Source of the DNA: Flammeovirgaceae bacterium | GTDB lineage: Bacteria; Bacteroidota; Bacteroidia; Cytophagales; Cyclobacteriaceae | DNA: 64,000 nucleotides | Direction of reading: 5' to 3' | Assembly (NCBI GenBank): GCA_016709845.1 | Contig: JADJMA010000028.1 | Location: forward strand, 33,515 to 97,514 | Part shown: positions 9,876-19,738 of the stretch, one piece after another | Position numbering within the stretch: position 1 is the first letter of the stretch | Layout: every line of letters begins with the position of its first letter | The notes under the pieces: generated by a model | What the model was told of the DNA's origin: nothing | Databases searched by the model: none | Seen by the model: only the letters and a program-made list of their open reading frames with translations | Made by a program: the position numbers and the translations under genes

Positions 9876-10846
9876 TTAATTAATCCATCTTGTATTTACC
9901 CAATTACGTTGCTTTTCAGGAGTTAGAAATGTCCAGGCCACAATACGACTTGTCTTGTTTCCATGCGCCATTGGAATCGTTTTTTGTTCAATAGCATCTA
10001 CATGTTTAAGCGTAGCATAAACGCTTTTAAGAGTAGCCGATTTAGAAATCAACGTAGAAAACCAAAAACAGGACGATGAAAATTGTTTGCTTTCGGCAAT
10101 CATCTTTTGCGCGAATTTCTCTTCACCCCCTTCACACCACAACTCGGTGTTCTTACCTCCAAAGTTCAGCGTGGGTTTAGTAATCCGTTTAGTATTCAGG
10201 TTGTTTAATTTGCGAAGCGTTCCCGATTGGGCTTCTTGTAACGAAGCGTGAAAAGGTGGATTACAAATTGTTAAATCGAAGCGTTCATCCTTTTGAATTA
10301 TACCCCTGAAAATATCGGTTGCACGCCTCTGTAAGCGGAGCTCTACCTTTCCGTTTAAAGAGACGTTCTCTTGTACAATTTTATGAGCCGATCGAATGGC
10401 AGCAGGGTCAATATCTGAGCCCACAAAAGACCATCCGTATTCTTTACTCCCAATGATGGGATAAATACAATTTGCTCCAACACCAATATCGAGGCATCTT
10501 ATCTTAGTGCCCATCGGAATTATTTCATTATTACAGCTGGCTAATAAATCGGCCAGATGATGAAGGTGATCCGCTCTTCCCGGAACCGGTGGACACAAAT
10601 AACCCGATGGAAGATTCCAGCGATGAATATCATAATAATGCTTCAACAATGCTTTATTCAGCATCATCACCGCATCTGGTTTGAAAAGTCAATCGATTCA
10701 TCCTGGTACTCATTCAGCCTCACGAATGGTTTCAATTCAGGAGACGTGGAAATGAGTTCGCTGAAATTATAACGGGTGCGATGTCTGTTCCGGGGATGTA
10801 AACCAGATTTTTCTTTTGGATGTTCTTTCTTTTGTTGAAGTTTCAA
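9876..10846 (-). CDS. rlmF: 23S rRNA (adenine1618-N6)-methyltransferase RlmF, copy 1, frameshifted
   Basis: SAM-dependent methyltransferase that methylates A1618 of 23S rRNA. The N-terminal signature LHPRNRHRTRYNFSELIST and FVRLNEYQDESIDFSN is in one frame. A single-base loss near 10675 (GCATCTGGTTTG, where copy 2 has GCAGCGGGATTTG) shifts the rest. The catalytic half has CLDIGVGANCIYPIIG for SAM binding and ICNPPFHASLQEAQSG with the NPPF motif. The start is taken at the TTG equivalent to that of copy 2, giving 971 bp against 972. It is a diverged duplicate of 12363-13334 (roughly 85-90 percent identical protein by eye), with homology reaching about 100 bp upstream of the start. Confidence 0.88.
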
Positions 10847-11010
10847 AGCCTCGGTGGTTTTATTACAGCGTAAATGCTTAAGCAAAGAAAATGCTTTTTT
10901 CCGTCTGTTTTATATTTGAATCTCGTACTCCCCTACTATAAGGACTTTTGTTTTCCTGTCATGCCCAGATCAGTTATATAATGATTGCACCGATCACGTA
11001 AGCGCTGGCG

Positions 11011-11045
11011 TGATTTAAATCATACTTTCAATTGATAGGCATCAT
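11011..11045 (+). promoter_or_regulatory. Candidate CRP/FNR-family sites upstream of the alcohol dehydrogenase
   Basis: Two motifs of the right shape lie 75-110 bp before the ATG at 11121. TGATTTAAATCA at 11011-11022 is a perfect 12-bp palindrome, and TTGATAGGCATCAT at 11032-11045 matches the FNR-like TTGAT-N4-ATCAA form with one mismatch. Whether this genome has a CRP/FNR regulator that binds there is not visible here. Confidence 0.3.
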
Positions 11046-11120
11046 TGACCAAGGATGATAGCATGTTTATTTTGGTATAAGACATTAGCATATTATAACT
11101 AATAATTAAACAAGATAAAC

Positions 11121-12169
11121 ATGGAAACAACCACAATGAAAGGATTGGTCTATGAAGGACCAAGTAAAAGGAATGGAAGGATGTTCCAAAGCCAACATTA
11201 ATTGCACCAACAGATGCAGTTGTTAAAGTTCTAAAGACTACGATATGCGGAACTGATTTGCATATCTTAAAAGGAGATGTTCCTGCTGTTACTAAAGGAC
11301 GCATTTTGGGGCATGAGGGTGTTGGGGTTATAGAAGAATTGGGCAGCGCGGTTCACAACTTCAAAAAAGGTGATCATGTTTTAATTTCATGCATTACTTC
11401 TTGTGGAAAATGTGAGTATTGCAAAAAGCAAATGTATTCGCACTGTGAAGATGGTGGATGGATATTAGGTCATCTGATTGATGGTACGCAAGCAGAGTTT
11501 GTGAGAATCCCACATGCCGACAATAGTCTTTACCCTATACCTGAAGGTGCCAATGAGGAAGCTCTGGTAATGCTTAGTGACATCCTGCCTACCGGACATG
11601 AAATTGGTGTTTTAAATGGCGCAGTTAAGCCTGGTGATACAATAGCGATTGTTGGTGCTGGACCTGTAGGCATGTCGGTACTACTAACCGCACAGTTTTA
11701 TTCGCCATCTCAAATCATTATGATCGATACGGATGAAAGTAGATTAGCGCTTGCCAAGACTTTTGGGGCTACTCAAACAATCAATCCCGCAAAAGAAGAT
11801 GTTGTGAAGGTAATCATGGGACAGACAAAAGATGGTGTTGATGTTTCCATTGAGGCCGTGGGAATTCCACAAACTTTTGATATCTGTCAAAATATTATCC
11901 GACCAGGAGGACATATCGCCAATGTAGGTGTGCACGGAAAGAGTGTTGATCTTCAAATACAAAAATTGTGGATACAGAATATTACACTAACCACCGGATT
12001 AGTGAACACCAATACTACTCCGATGCTTCTAAAGACCGTTGCAAGCAAGAGGATTGAACCAGAAAAATTGATTACGCATCGTTTCTCTTTTGATGAGGTA
12101 ATAAAGGCTTATGAGGTATTTGGAAACGCATCCAGAGAAAAAGCAATGAAGGTTATTATAAGTAGTTAA
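11121..12169 (+). CDS. Zinc-dependent alcohol dehydrogenase, frameshift near the start
   Basis: Medium-chain, zinc-dependent NAD(P) alcohol dehydrogenase of about 350 residues. The start at 11121 (METTTMKGLVYEGPSK) is followed by a slip near 11165-11175, after which the frame reads WKDVPKPTLIAPTDAVVKVL and TTICGTDLHILKGD. Catalytic zinc ligands are the Cys of ICGTDLH and the His-Glu pair of GHEGVGVIE. The structural zinc loop is CGKCEYCKKQMYSHC. The Rossmann motif is GAGPVGMSVLL, with IDTDESRLALA (acidic residue after the second strand, favouring NAD). The tail MKVIISS is typical. It lies between two rlmF copies on the opposite strand and has its own terminator. The substrate is probably a secondary alcohol or aldehyde; this is not resolved. 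Confidence 0.88.
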
Positions 12170-12193
12170 TCTGCTTAGGAATAGTTACTATGG

Positions 12194-12230
12194 AAAGGCT
12201 GGCGCAAATTTTTGAGCCAGCCTTTTTTTT
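12194..12230 (+). terminator. Rho-independent terminator after the alcohol dehydrogenase
   Basis: Arms AAAGGCTGGC (12194-12203) and GCCAGCCTTT (12216-12225) pair perfectly around a 12-nt loop and are followed by a run of eight T. It starts 25 bp after the stop codon at 12169. Confidence 0.9.
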
Positions 12231-12362
12231 CCAGAGGGCCACCTCAAATCCCAAGAGAGTTGGGTGACATTTGAATGGTTTTATCTGAATCTTTTGATAA
12301 CCAATGCACACGTTAGCAATTAGCCACCAACACTTTGAAACATAAAAAGCGCAATGCAATTC

Positions 12363-13334
12363 TTAATTAATCCATCTCGTATTTACCCAATCACGCTGCT
12401 CCTCCTTAGTTAGAAATGTCCAGGCCACAATACGACTTGTCTTGTTTCCGTGAGCTATTGGAATCGTTTTTTGTTCAATAACATTTGCCTGTTTAAGAGC
12501 TGCGTAAACGCCTTTAAGATTAGATGATTTAGAAATCAACGTTGAAAACCAAAAACAGGACGATGAAAATTGTTTGCTTTCGGTGATCATCTTTTGCACA
12601 AATTGCGCTTCACCGCCTTCACACCACAACTCGGTGGTCTTACCTCCAAAGTTCAGCGTGGGTTTAATAATTCGTTTCGTATTCAGGTTGTTTAATTTAC
12701 GAAGCGTTCCCGATTGGGCTTCTTGTAATGAAGTATGAAATGGCGGATTACAAATTGTTAAATCGAAATGTTCATTCGTATTAATAATTCCTTTGAAAAT
12801 ATTCTTTTCATCCGGTTGTAAGCGAAGTTCTACCTTTCCATTTAAAGAGACGTTTTCTTTTACAATTTTACGAGCCGATCGAATGGCCGCAAGGTCAATA
12901 TCTGACCCCACAAAAGACCATCCATATTCTTTATTCCCAATGATGGGATAAATGCAATTTGCTCCAACACCAATATCGAGGCATTTTATGTTAGTGCCCA
13001 CCGGAATTATTTCGGTATTACAGCTTGCCAATAAATCGGCCAGATGATGAAGGTGATCCGCTCTTCCCGGAACCGGTGGACACAAATAACCCGATGGAAG
13101 ATTCCAATGATCAATATCGTAATAATGCTTCAGCAACGCTTTATTCAGTATCATTACCGCAGCGGGATTTGAAAAGTCAATCGATTCATCCTGGTACTCA
13201 TTCAATCGGACGAATGGTTTCAACTCAGGAGAAGTGGAAATGAGTTCGTTGAAATTATAACGGGTGCGATGCCTGTTCCTCGGATGTAAACCAGATTTTT
13301 CGGTTGGATGCTCTTTCTTTTGTTGAAGTTTCAA
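12363..13334 (-). CDS. rlmF: 23S rRNA (adenine1618-N6)-methyltransferase RlmF, copy 2 (intact)
   Basis: Intact 323-residue RlmF. The start is TTG at 13334 (MKLQQKKEHP), chosen because the family's N-terminal block LHPRNRHRTRYNFNELIST follows at residue 16 and no ATG precedes it in frame. DIGVGAN at 120-126 is the SAM-binding glycine loop, NPPF at 196-199 the N6-adenine methyltransferase motif, and GGKTTELWCEGGE the later conserved block. The second copy at 9876-10846 has the same extent and similar upstream DNA, so the pair arose by a segmental duplication of about 1.1 kb. Having two rlmF genes is not usual. This copy is the one that certainly encodes a full-length enzyme. Confidence 0.93.
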   Translation of the reverse strand: MKLQQKKEHPTEKSGLHPRNRHRTRYNFNELISTSPELKPFVRLNEYQDESIDFSNPAAVMILNKALLKHYYDIDHWNLPSGYLCPPVPGRADHLHHLADLLASCNTEIIPVGTNIKCLDIGVGANCIYPIIGNKEYGWSFVGSDIDLAAIRSARKIVKENVSLNGKVELRLQPDEKNIFKGIINTNEHFDLTICNPPFHTSLQEAQSGTLRKLNNLNTKRIIKPTLNFGGKTTELWCEGGEAQFVQKMITESKQFSSSCFWFSTLISKSSNLKGVYAALKQANVIEQKTIPIAHGNKTSRIVAWTFLTKEEQRDWVNTRWIN

Positions 13335-13586
13335 AGCCTCGTGGTTTTGTTGTGCAAAAACGCTAACGCAAAGGAAATGCTTTTTTTCATCTGATTTCTA
13401 GTTCAATCTGGTACGCCCACTACTATGGCCTTTTGTTTTTCTGTCATGCTCATCAGTTTGGTCTTGCACGCTTCGCTCCTATTCAATTACCGCTATCGAT
13501 TATGAAGGTAACGATTGGGCGGAGACTCTGCAGGAATTAGTGTTTTAGGTATCTTTAACATCAAATAAATTAACGGTTGAATTCTA

Positions 13587-14204
13587 TTAACCCGTTTCGA
13601 AGGCATACTTTATAAGGCTGGCGGTATTTTTGTATTGAATTTTGTCATTAAACTTTTTCTGTGACTATCCACTGTCCACTGACTCACAAACAGTTTGGTG
13701 GCAATCTCACCACTCGTAAGCCCTCAACAACTAAATCAAGAGTTTTCCTTTTCCCTTCGGGTGATACGTGGTACTGCTTCTTTTTAGTGGTTGCATGCGT
13801 TATAATTTCAAAAAATAAAAGCATCATGACTCAAAAAGTTTTTCCACTTGCCACAGCGTGAATAGCTTCAATAAGTTCCTCCTTATCACAATTTTTCAGA
13901 ACGTAACCGCTATGCCATTCTCCATCATCTTTTGTATGTAGGATGCTTGGTTCAGGGTAGTAAGTGCGAGTATGCTTACCAGCGGTTTTTTGTTTTTTAT
14001 TTCCACACACAAATCAACACCACTTTTATCAGGCAGGCTAATATCCATTAACAGCACATCAGTATCATGTGTATTGAAAAACTCCGAGCAGGCTGCCGCA
14101 GATAATGCATGACCAACCCAGGTTAACTCTTTCTCATTCGCCAACAGTGAATGAATGCCTTCAACAACAACCGGGTGATCGTCAACAATAAAAACCCGAA
14201 TCAT
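13587..14204 (-). CDS. NarL/LuxR-type response regulator, frameshifted
   Basis: Two-component response regulator. Receiver domain from 14204: MIRVFIVDDHPVVVEGI, acidic pair Asp8-Asp9, phospho-acceptor Asp54 in LLMDISLPDKSG. The frame breaks near 13905 and again in A-rich runs. In other frames the text continues NCDKEELIEAIHAVASGKTF, then the LuxR helix-turn-helix: ITRREKE, LDLVVEGLTSGEIATKLFVS and TVDSHRKSLMTKFNTK, ending LIKYAFETG with stop at 13587. The rebuilt length of about 206 residues is normal. Its start overlaps the end of the histidine kinase by 4 bp (ATGA type), so the two are co-transcribed and form a cognate pair. Confidence 0.87.
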
Positions 14205-16119
14205 GCGGATTGAATTTTGATTTCTATGCTTACGGAGGTTCCGGTATCGGATTGAGATTTAATATCGATATTACCGTTTAGATAATCGACCCTGCTTTTA
14301 TATTGCTCCACCTGATCCGGTTGATTGAATAAGCAAGGCCACATCAAACCCTTTGCCATTATCTTCAACGCCAAGGGTAATCCAGTCATCACCTTTACCA
14401 ACTGCACCATAACTTGGGTAGCTTCCGAATGTTGATGGCATTGGTAATCAATTCCTGAATGATTCGGTAAATGATGGTGGAAGAAGAATTATCTATCGGT
14501 ATGGTATTACCAAAACTTTCAAAGTTACTTTTAATGTTGAAGTGCAGGCCGCAGCGCAATAGTCTTTTAGCGCAGCCTCCAGACCAAATTTAGCGAGTGT
14601 CGGGCATCATGTTCTGCGCAACTCTCCTCAATTCTTTTGAAGCGGTATCAATAAGATTAAAGGACTTTTCAAAACCGATGCATAGTCACCGCTCAGATTA
14701 CATTTTCTTTCATAGTAATAATGGAATGTTTAACACCTGATAATAACCCACCGAGCCCGTCATGCAGATCTTTTGCCAACCGGCTTCTTTCTTCTTCTTG
14801 TCCTTTTACGATCGACTGAGAGGCTAGTATAAGTTTATCGTTTTCGAGTTGTTTTATTTTTTGTCCTTGTAATTTACTTCGATGGTAGAGCACAGTGGCA
14901 ATGGCAGCAGCAAGCAAAAACAATAAAAGTGCGATAATGTATTTATTGCGTGATGTCACGATTTTTTCTTGACTGGCATTTAACTGGTACTGATAGGCAA
15001 GACTATCCTGCAGGTTTTTCTCTTTGAATTCATAGCTGATCGTTATTTTTTGATTTTGGATATTTAATTTTTCTTTAAAGAGCGAATCGCTAACGACATT
15101 TAGCTTCTCCAAATATTCATACATCTTTTTCGTATTGCCCATTTTCTTATGGTACTCATAAAATAGCTGATAATGTGCTTGTAAAAATTCTTTATCTGTA
15201 ATTTGACCGATGTACTCAGTCACTTGAGTTCCGTACTTTAATGTGTTGGGCAAATCCTTTTTTAAATAGGCATAGGCAATCAGGTTTAGAAAGTTGCCAT
15301 TGTTTTCTATGTGCCTAATTTCTCTGAAATGGAAATTCCTTGGGCTAAGTAATAAACAGCAGAGTCCCATTCTTTTTTTTTTCCATGTGTGCGTGCCCCA
15401 TATTCCGAGGCATTTGACATCTTATCAACTTTCCAAATAAGAAGCCCATTGATAACTTAGCCGTTGTTAAAAAATGGCTGTCGGTTAGCTTCATCACCTC
15501 AAAGGCATTGTATTATCTTGCCATAGGTGTTTATCATGCTCAAAGAATCTTTTAGTTCTTTTTTTTATCGCAAGGGCTTTTCTTCCATAGAGCAAAGCAT
15601 TTTCATAATCCCCTATGCTCTCATACACTAACCAATATTATTCAATACCTGGCTGACGGATTTTTTGCTATTGATTTGCTGAGATATTTTTAAGGCGTTG
15701 AAAAAAGTCTTTAAAGCTTCATAATATTCTGAGTTGTACATATACGCATTGCCAATATTGTTGACTGCTCTGGCATGGTTATAACTAAGGGGGAGTTCCT
15801 TTTTCCAAATGCTGGCGCAGCTGTCCCACACTTGTGCGGCCTTTTTGTAATTGCCCATGTAGAAATAGTTCAATCCTTCTTCATTCAGAACTTTTGCCGT
15901 GAGTGTATCTACTTTCAGCTTACGGGCAAGCTGTTTCATTTGGTGAATGATTGAGAGCGCCATTTCTGAACTGGTGTCCATAGCAGGCGAACTTCTGAAA
16001 GCCAGGCGTTTAATTGTGCTGTGTCTTTTGAAAAGGGTGATGACTGTGCTTGAGATGAATGCACAGAACTGAATAAGATACAAAGATATAATCAGGTATT
16101 TAAGTCCGGATAAATTCAT
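14201..16119 (-). CDS. TPR-containing sensor histidine kinase (HisKA_3), many frameshifts
   Basis: Membrane sensor kinase of about 640 residues in at least four frame pieces. The start at 16119 gives a hydrophobic leader. TPR repeats follow (LNEEGLNYFYMGNYKKAAQV, AVNNIGNAYMYNSEYYEALK), with more in the middle (FLNLIAYAYLKKDLPNTLKY). Next come a coiled region, one transmembrane helix (KYIIALLLFLLAAAIATVLY) and the HisKA_3 dimerisation motif EEERSRLAKDLHDGLGGLLS with the phospho-accepting His. The ATPase domain is shattered around 14410-14690, ending GNIDIKSQSDTGTSVSIEIK. Residues about 20-45 also look shifted (an adjacent frame reads SSPFSKDTAQLNAWLSE). The architecture is the common Bacteroidota TPR-HisKA_3 kinase, paired with the regulator just downstream. 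The signal sensed is unknown. Confidence 0.82.
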
Positions 16120-16329
16120 TGCAAGTACTGATCTTGAAATTTAATTAAAGGTTGTACTTTCTAGCAGGTATACCAAACCATTTTTAAAAATTCCCTATTT
16201 ATAGGGATTGCCCTGCATGAACTAAACGAATACTTTTGATTATACGATTTATAAGTGAAGCAAGGTGTTGCAAATGCACATGGCAACTAAGCATTACCAG
16301 TGTGCTTATTCTACTATATAAAATAACAA

Positions 16330-17175
16330 CTGAAAAATTTTCTTTTTGTAACCGTCATGGCAATCTTGTTTGTATCCTGCAAAGATGATAACCAACCCAC
16401 TCCAAATAACAATGACAAAGACCCGCAGGCTGGCAGCAGATGGGAGTATTACGGAATACACTATGAAATCACAAGCCCAATTGACAATGGAGGTTTTGGT
16501 GTGCCGATAGACACAGTAGGTGCTATTATGGTGTTGACAGCAAGGGATACCACTCTGAATGGTAAGAAATGGTAGGCGATTTATAGATCCCTTTTAGAAT
16601 ATAATGTAGAAGAATATTCAGAACTTGCATATTATATCCAAAAACGGAGCGATGGCTGGTGGGCTAAGAACGGAGATACGCCAAATATGGATGTAGACGG
16701 ATTATGGTTGCCTTTCGAATATACTCAAGGTGTAATTTTTAATGGTGTAAATGTGTATGATCATTGGTCGTTCTACCCGGGCTTGCAGGATATTCAAGTG
16801 AAAGAAGCAAAATACACCTACGGTGCAGAAAACCCTAATAAGTACGTGATTGGCTATGCAAAGCCTTCTTTTATGGACGGCTCCGAAGAAATTACAGACT
16901 CATATCTCACCAAGTATTCAGAAAATGGTATTGTTCAATATGCAGCGGACACAGAAAAAACATTGAAAACGATAAGCGGAGATGAGTACTATTATACTAC
17001 ACTTTATAAATTAAAAAGTTTACACGATAAAAATAAACTTGGAGCCAACGCAACAGCAAAAAACATACTTGTGAAGAACACCAAAGGCGAGATAATCTCA
17101 ACCCGGAGTTTTATCTGTTCCTCTTCGGTTCAGACAAAAAAATCGACCGTAGGGTCGATTTTTTCTACTGTATAA
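16330..17175 (+). CDS. Hypothetical lipoprotein interrupted by an in-frame TAG
   Basis: Secreted lipoprotein of about 281 residues that I do not recognise. The lipobox is in KNFLFVTVMAILFVSCKDD. The first ATG is 16357, but an in-frame CTG at 16330 would give a better signal peptide and may be the true start or a miscalled ATG. The frame reads to NGKKW, meets TAG at about 16573-16575, and then continues unbroken in the same frame (AIYRSLLEYNVEEYSELAYY, then NMDVDGLWLPFEYTQG) to 17175. A substitution, not an indel, separates the halves: either a real nonsense mutation or a base-calling error. The last residues overlap the terminator, so the tail may also be shifted. It resembles in layout the many single-gene Bacteroidota lipoproteins of unknown role. 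Confidence 0.6.
17135..17165. terminator. Bidirectional terminator between convergent genes
   Basis: An A-rich run, AATCGACC, a GTAG loop, GGTCGATT and a T-rich run form a hairpin symmetrical in both directions. It lies between the plus-strand lipoprotein gene and the minus-strand cold-shock gene and can serve both. Confidence 0.75.
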
Positions 17176-17184
17176 AAAGAATTA

Positions 17185-17379
17185 TCAATTCATGATTCGT
17201 TCCACCTTCACTGCATTCATTCCCTTCTTGCCGCTTTCTTCTTCATAGGTAACTTCATCGTTCTCACGGATCTCATCCAGGAGACCTGAAACGTGAACAA
17301 AAATGTCAGTTTTTGAATCTGACGGTGTTATGAATCCAAAACCTTTGGCTTCGTTGAAAAATTTTACTGTTCCTTGCAT
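17185..17379 (-). CDS. Cold-shock domain protein (CspA family)
   Basis: Intact 64-residue single cold-shock domain that binds single-stranded RNA or DNA and acts as an RNA chaperone. MQGTVKFFNEAKGFGFITPS carries RNP1 (KGFGFI, residues 12-17), and DIFVHVS (25-31) is RNP2. The C-terminus, EEESGKKGMNAVKVERI, is typical of Bacteroidota Csp proteins. It stands alone with almost 600 bp of non-coding DNA upstream, which would suit a long structured 5' leader of the cspA kind, although I see no specific element. The convergent terminator at 17135-17165 ends it. Confidence 0.95.
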   Translation of the reverse strand: MQGTVKFFNEAKGFGFITPSDSKTDIFVHVSGLLDEIRENDEVTYEEESGKKGMNAVKVERIMN

Positions 17380-17972
17380 TGTATAAAAATTAAATTAATA
17401 AATCATATCTGACTGATGGAATTCCACCCAGTAATTAATAATGGCCTATACCTCTAAAAGAGATTGAGGACACTATTACTGAAAAAAAAGAGTGAAAACA
17501 GGTAGGCATTTAAAGGACTCGCTGAAAGGCACTAATTCTTAAACTATCCACAAAGATAGTTCTTTTAATATTCTACCATGCATTCAGAATCTGAGTATTC
17601 GACTTTTGTATACTTTTATTTTCAATTGAGGCCTCACGCCTGCCGTCATTGCTTTTGAGCCCCCAGCATAGAAGTTATATTCACCTTGGGATGCCAAAAA
17701 ACAAGTAATATTGACAAGAGAGTCGTGTTACTCATTACCAAATTGATCCTGGAGCCCTAACCATCGAGTTAGCTATCATTATGACTAGTTAAGCCTGACT
17801 CGGTCAGGGAATAGGCCTGTTTTATTTACGGTTGATCATCTCCAGTGCAATATCAAGGTGAATTCACGAAGTCTAAAAGTCGGAACCGCAGATATCAAGA
17901 ATATTACATACGGGTGAGTGAGCTAAAGACTTTCTTGCTTGAAAATGTTGTACCTAACCAGTAACTCTGGAC
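17380..17972. other. Gene-free stretch upstream of the cold-shock gene
   Basis: About 590 bp with no supported coding frame, tRNA or long repeat. The part next to 17380 is AT-rich and must contain the cold-shock gene promoter and leader. I see no convincing cold box or riboswitch. Confidence 0.5.
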
Positions 17973-18641
17973 TTAGCTTTCGACTAACTTTAAAATATCC
18001 TTTGGGTCAATGATAGTTTTATCATAGCCTTGCTTCGTTATATTTATCATGGTAATTCCAATCTGGGTGGTGTTTACCACTGCGTTGGGAGCCATTTTCT
18101 TTATCAATTTTAAAAGCCAGATTAGATTATTAATCAATACTCTGTAAAATTTGCTGCTGGGTTGTATTCCCCGTAAGGGGATGATAGCTCCAGGACGAAA
18201 CGCGAAGGCCTGCTTGAAGCCCATGTTAATAATATCGTTTTCTGTTCTTCCCTTTACCCTTGCCCACATACTTCTTCCCGTTTCGGTGGAGTCTGTTCCT
18301 TGTCCGGACACATAGGTAATGGTCATTTTCGGATTTAAGCGATAGAGCACACTGGCCAATGCCATAGAGTAGCCGTGGGTCATTTTGGCGTATTCTTCCT
18401 CATTCATACCCGCTGCACTTACTCCCATGCAATGGTAGCACGCATCATAACCTTTCAATTGTTGGGCAACGGATTCGAATTCTGAAAAGTCTTTATGGAT
18501 AAGCTCTTTCAGTTTTGGGTGACTAATATCAATTGGTCTTCTTCCTATGCTTAGTACTTCTGAGATTTCGGCATGATCCAGACACTCTAATAACACGCCT
18601 TTGCCAATCATTCCGGTCGCTCCTGTAATTATAACTTTCAT
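17973..18641 (-). CDS. NAD(P)-binding epimerase-like protein (atypical SDR)
   Basis: Intact 222-residue Rossmann-fold protein. MKVIITGATGMIGKGVLLEC carries the nucleotide-binding GATGxxG loop at residues 7-13. YHCMGVSAAGM and TYVSGQGTDST follow the atypical SDR layout, with FAFRPGAIIPLRGIQP near residue 165. A hydrophobic stretch, FYRVLINNLIWLLKLIKKMA, near the end suggests membrane contact. Relatives are annotated as epimerase or NAD-dependent epimerase/dehydratase family proteins with unknown substrate. It is monocistronic or the last gene after the CvfB-like gene, 66 bp away. The start is supported by the Rossmann motif beginning at residue 3. Confidence 0.85.
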   Translation of the reverse strand: MKVIITGATGMIGKGVLLECLDHAEISEVLSIGRRPIDISHPKLKELIHKDFSEFESVAQQLKGYDACYHCMGVSAAGMNEEEYAKMTHGYSMALASVLYRLNPKMTITYVSGQGTDSTETGRSMWARVKGRTENDIINMGFKQAFAFRPGAIIPLRGIQPSSKFYRVLINNLIWLLKLIKKMAPNAVVNTTQIGITMINITKQGYDKTIIDPKDILKLVES

Positions 18642-18707
18642 AGGTCAACCATTTAGACGCAGCAAATACTTATTCTGTTGTTCTGATAAAATAGTCTTTA
18701 CACAAAC

Positions 18708-19543
18708 TCAAACGAGCTTAATCCCATCAGGCTGAAGAATAATTTTACGTTGTTTGTATAACGTACCAATGGCTTTTTTGTAGGTCTTCTTACTGATCTT
18801 TAACGTCTCATAAATCTCTTCGGGCGTACTCTTATCCGCAAGTGGTAAAAATCCTTTGTTTGCCTGTAGTTTGGCGAGAATCATTTCACAATTCGGATCA
18901 TTGAAGTTTTCAAATCCTATCGGCTGCAACGTGATATCGATTTTATTATCATCCCGAATCTGTTTTACATATCCCGTTACCTTATCGCCAATGTTAAGTT
19001 TGGTGAAGATATCACTTTCAAAGATCAATCCTTCGTGTTGTTGATTTATAATAACCGAAAACCCGAGGTCGGTTTTTTTCATAATCATCACGTCAACTGC
19101 ATCCCCTTCCCCTACCGTCAGTTCATTATTTTTAAGTCGCTTCTCGATTTTATTGGTAGCGTACAAACGATCTGTCTCTTTATCTATATCGAGATATACA
19201 ATATACCACCGGCCTTCTTCCATTTTTTGTCGTTGCTCGCGGAACGGTACCAACAGCTCTTTCTCTAAACCCCAATCCAGAAAAGCACCTACTGCGCTCA
19301 CCGATGCCACCCGCAGAAAAGAAAACTGATGCAACAAAATTTTCGGTTGAAGATTGGTGCAATTTTTCGTTCCTCGTAATCGCGGTAGACAAATACGCGT
19401 AGCTTTTCACCTATCGTAAAGTCTTCCGGACAATATTTATTCGGAAGCAATACATCCTCTGTTTCTTCTTCATCTCCTAAATACAGTCCTACAGAGGTGT
19501 GGCGTAATATGATTAATTCCTGGTGTTGTCCGATAGGTATCAA
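18708..19543 (-). CDS. CvfB-like S1-domain RNA-binding protein, one frameshift
   Basis: CvfB family (S1-like repeats plus a C-terminal winged helix), about 278 residues. The N-terminal piece from 19543 (IPIGQHQELIILRHTSVG, then EDVLLPNKYCPEDFTIGEKL) breaks near 19340, where an A/T run lacks one base. The correct join reads EERKIAPIFNRKILLHQFSF. The following piece has VASVSAVGAFLDWGLEKELL, the S1 signature, then VTGYVKQIRDDNKIDITLQP and the winged-helix end STPEEIYETLKISKKTYKKA. Family members modulate virulence-gene expression in Staphylococcus and bind RNA; here a general post-transcriptional role is inferred. Confidence 0.9.
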
Positions 19544-19738
19544 TGGGCAGATATTTTGACAAAGTTACACAATATTGGGTGCGATTGATGAATTGTGTTT
19601 CATCCAGGGTTCTCAGAAAAATCCTGCTAAAGGCTTGTCTGTCGGTAAGGTGTCATTCTCCCAGCCCCAGTACAGGTTGAATTTTCTAATTAAATTTTGT
19701 TTCCACACCTCAATAATTGTAAATTCAAGTAACAATCG

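Noticed and set aside
16573..16575. TAG read as a sense codon (suppression or recoding)
   Set aside because: Other genes use TAG as a normal stop (for example 59761), and no pylTS-type genes are seen; mutation or base error is simpler.
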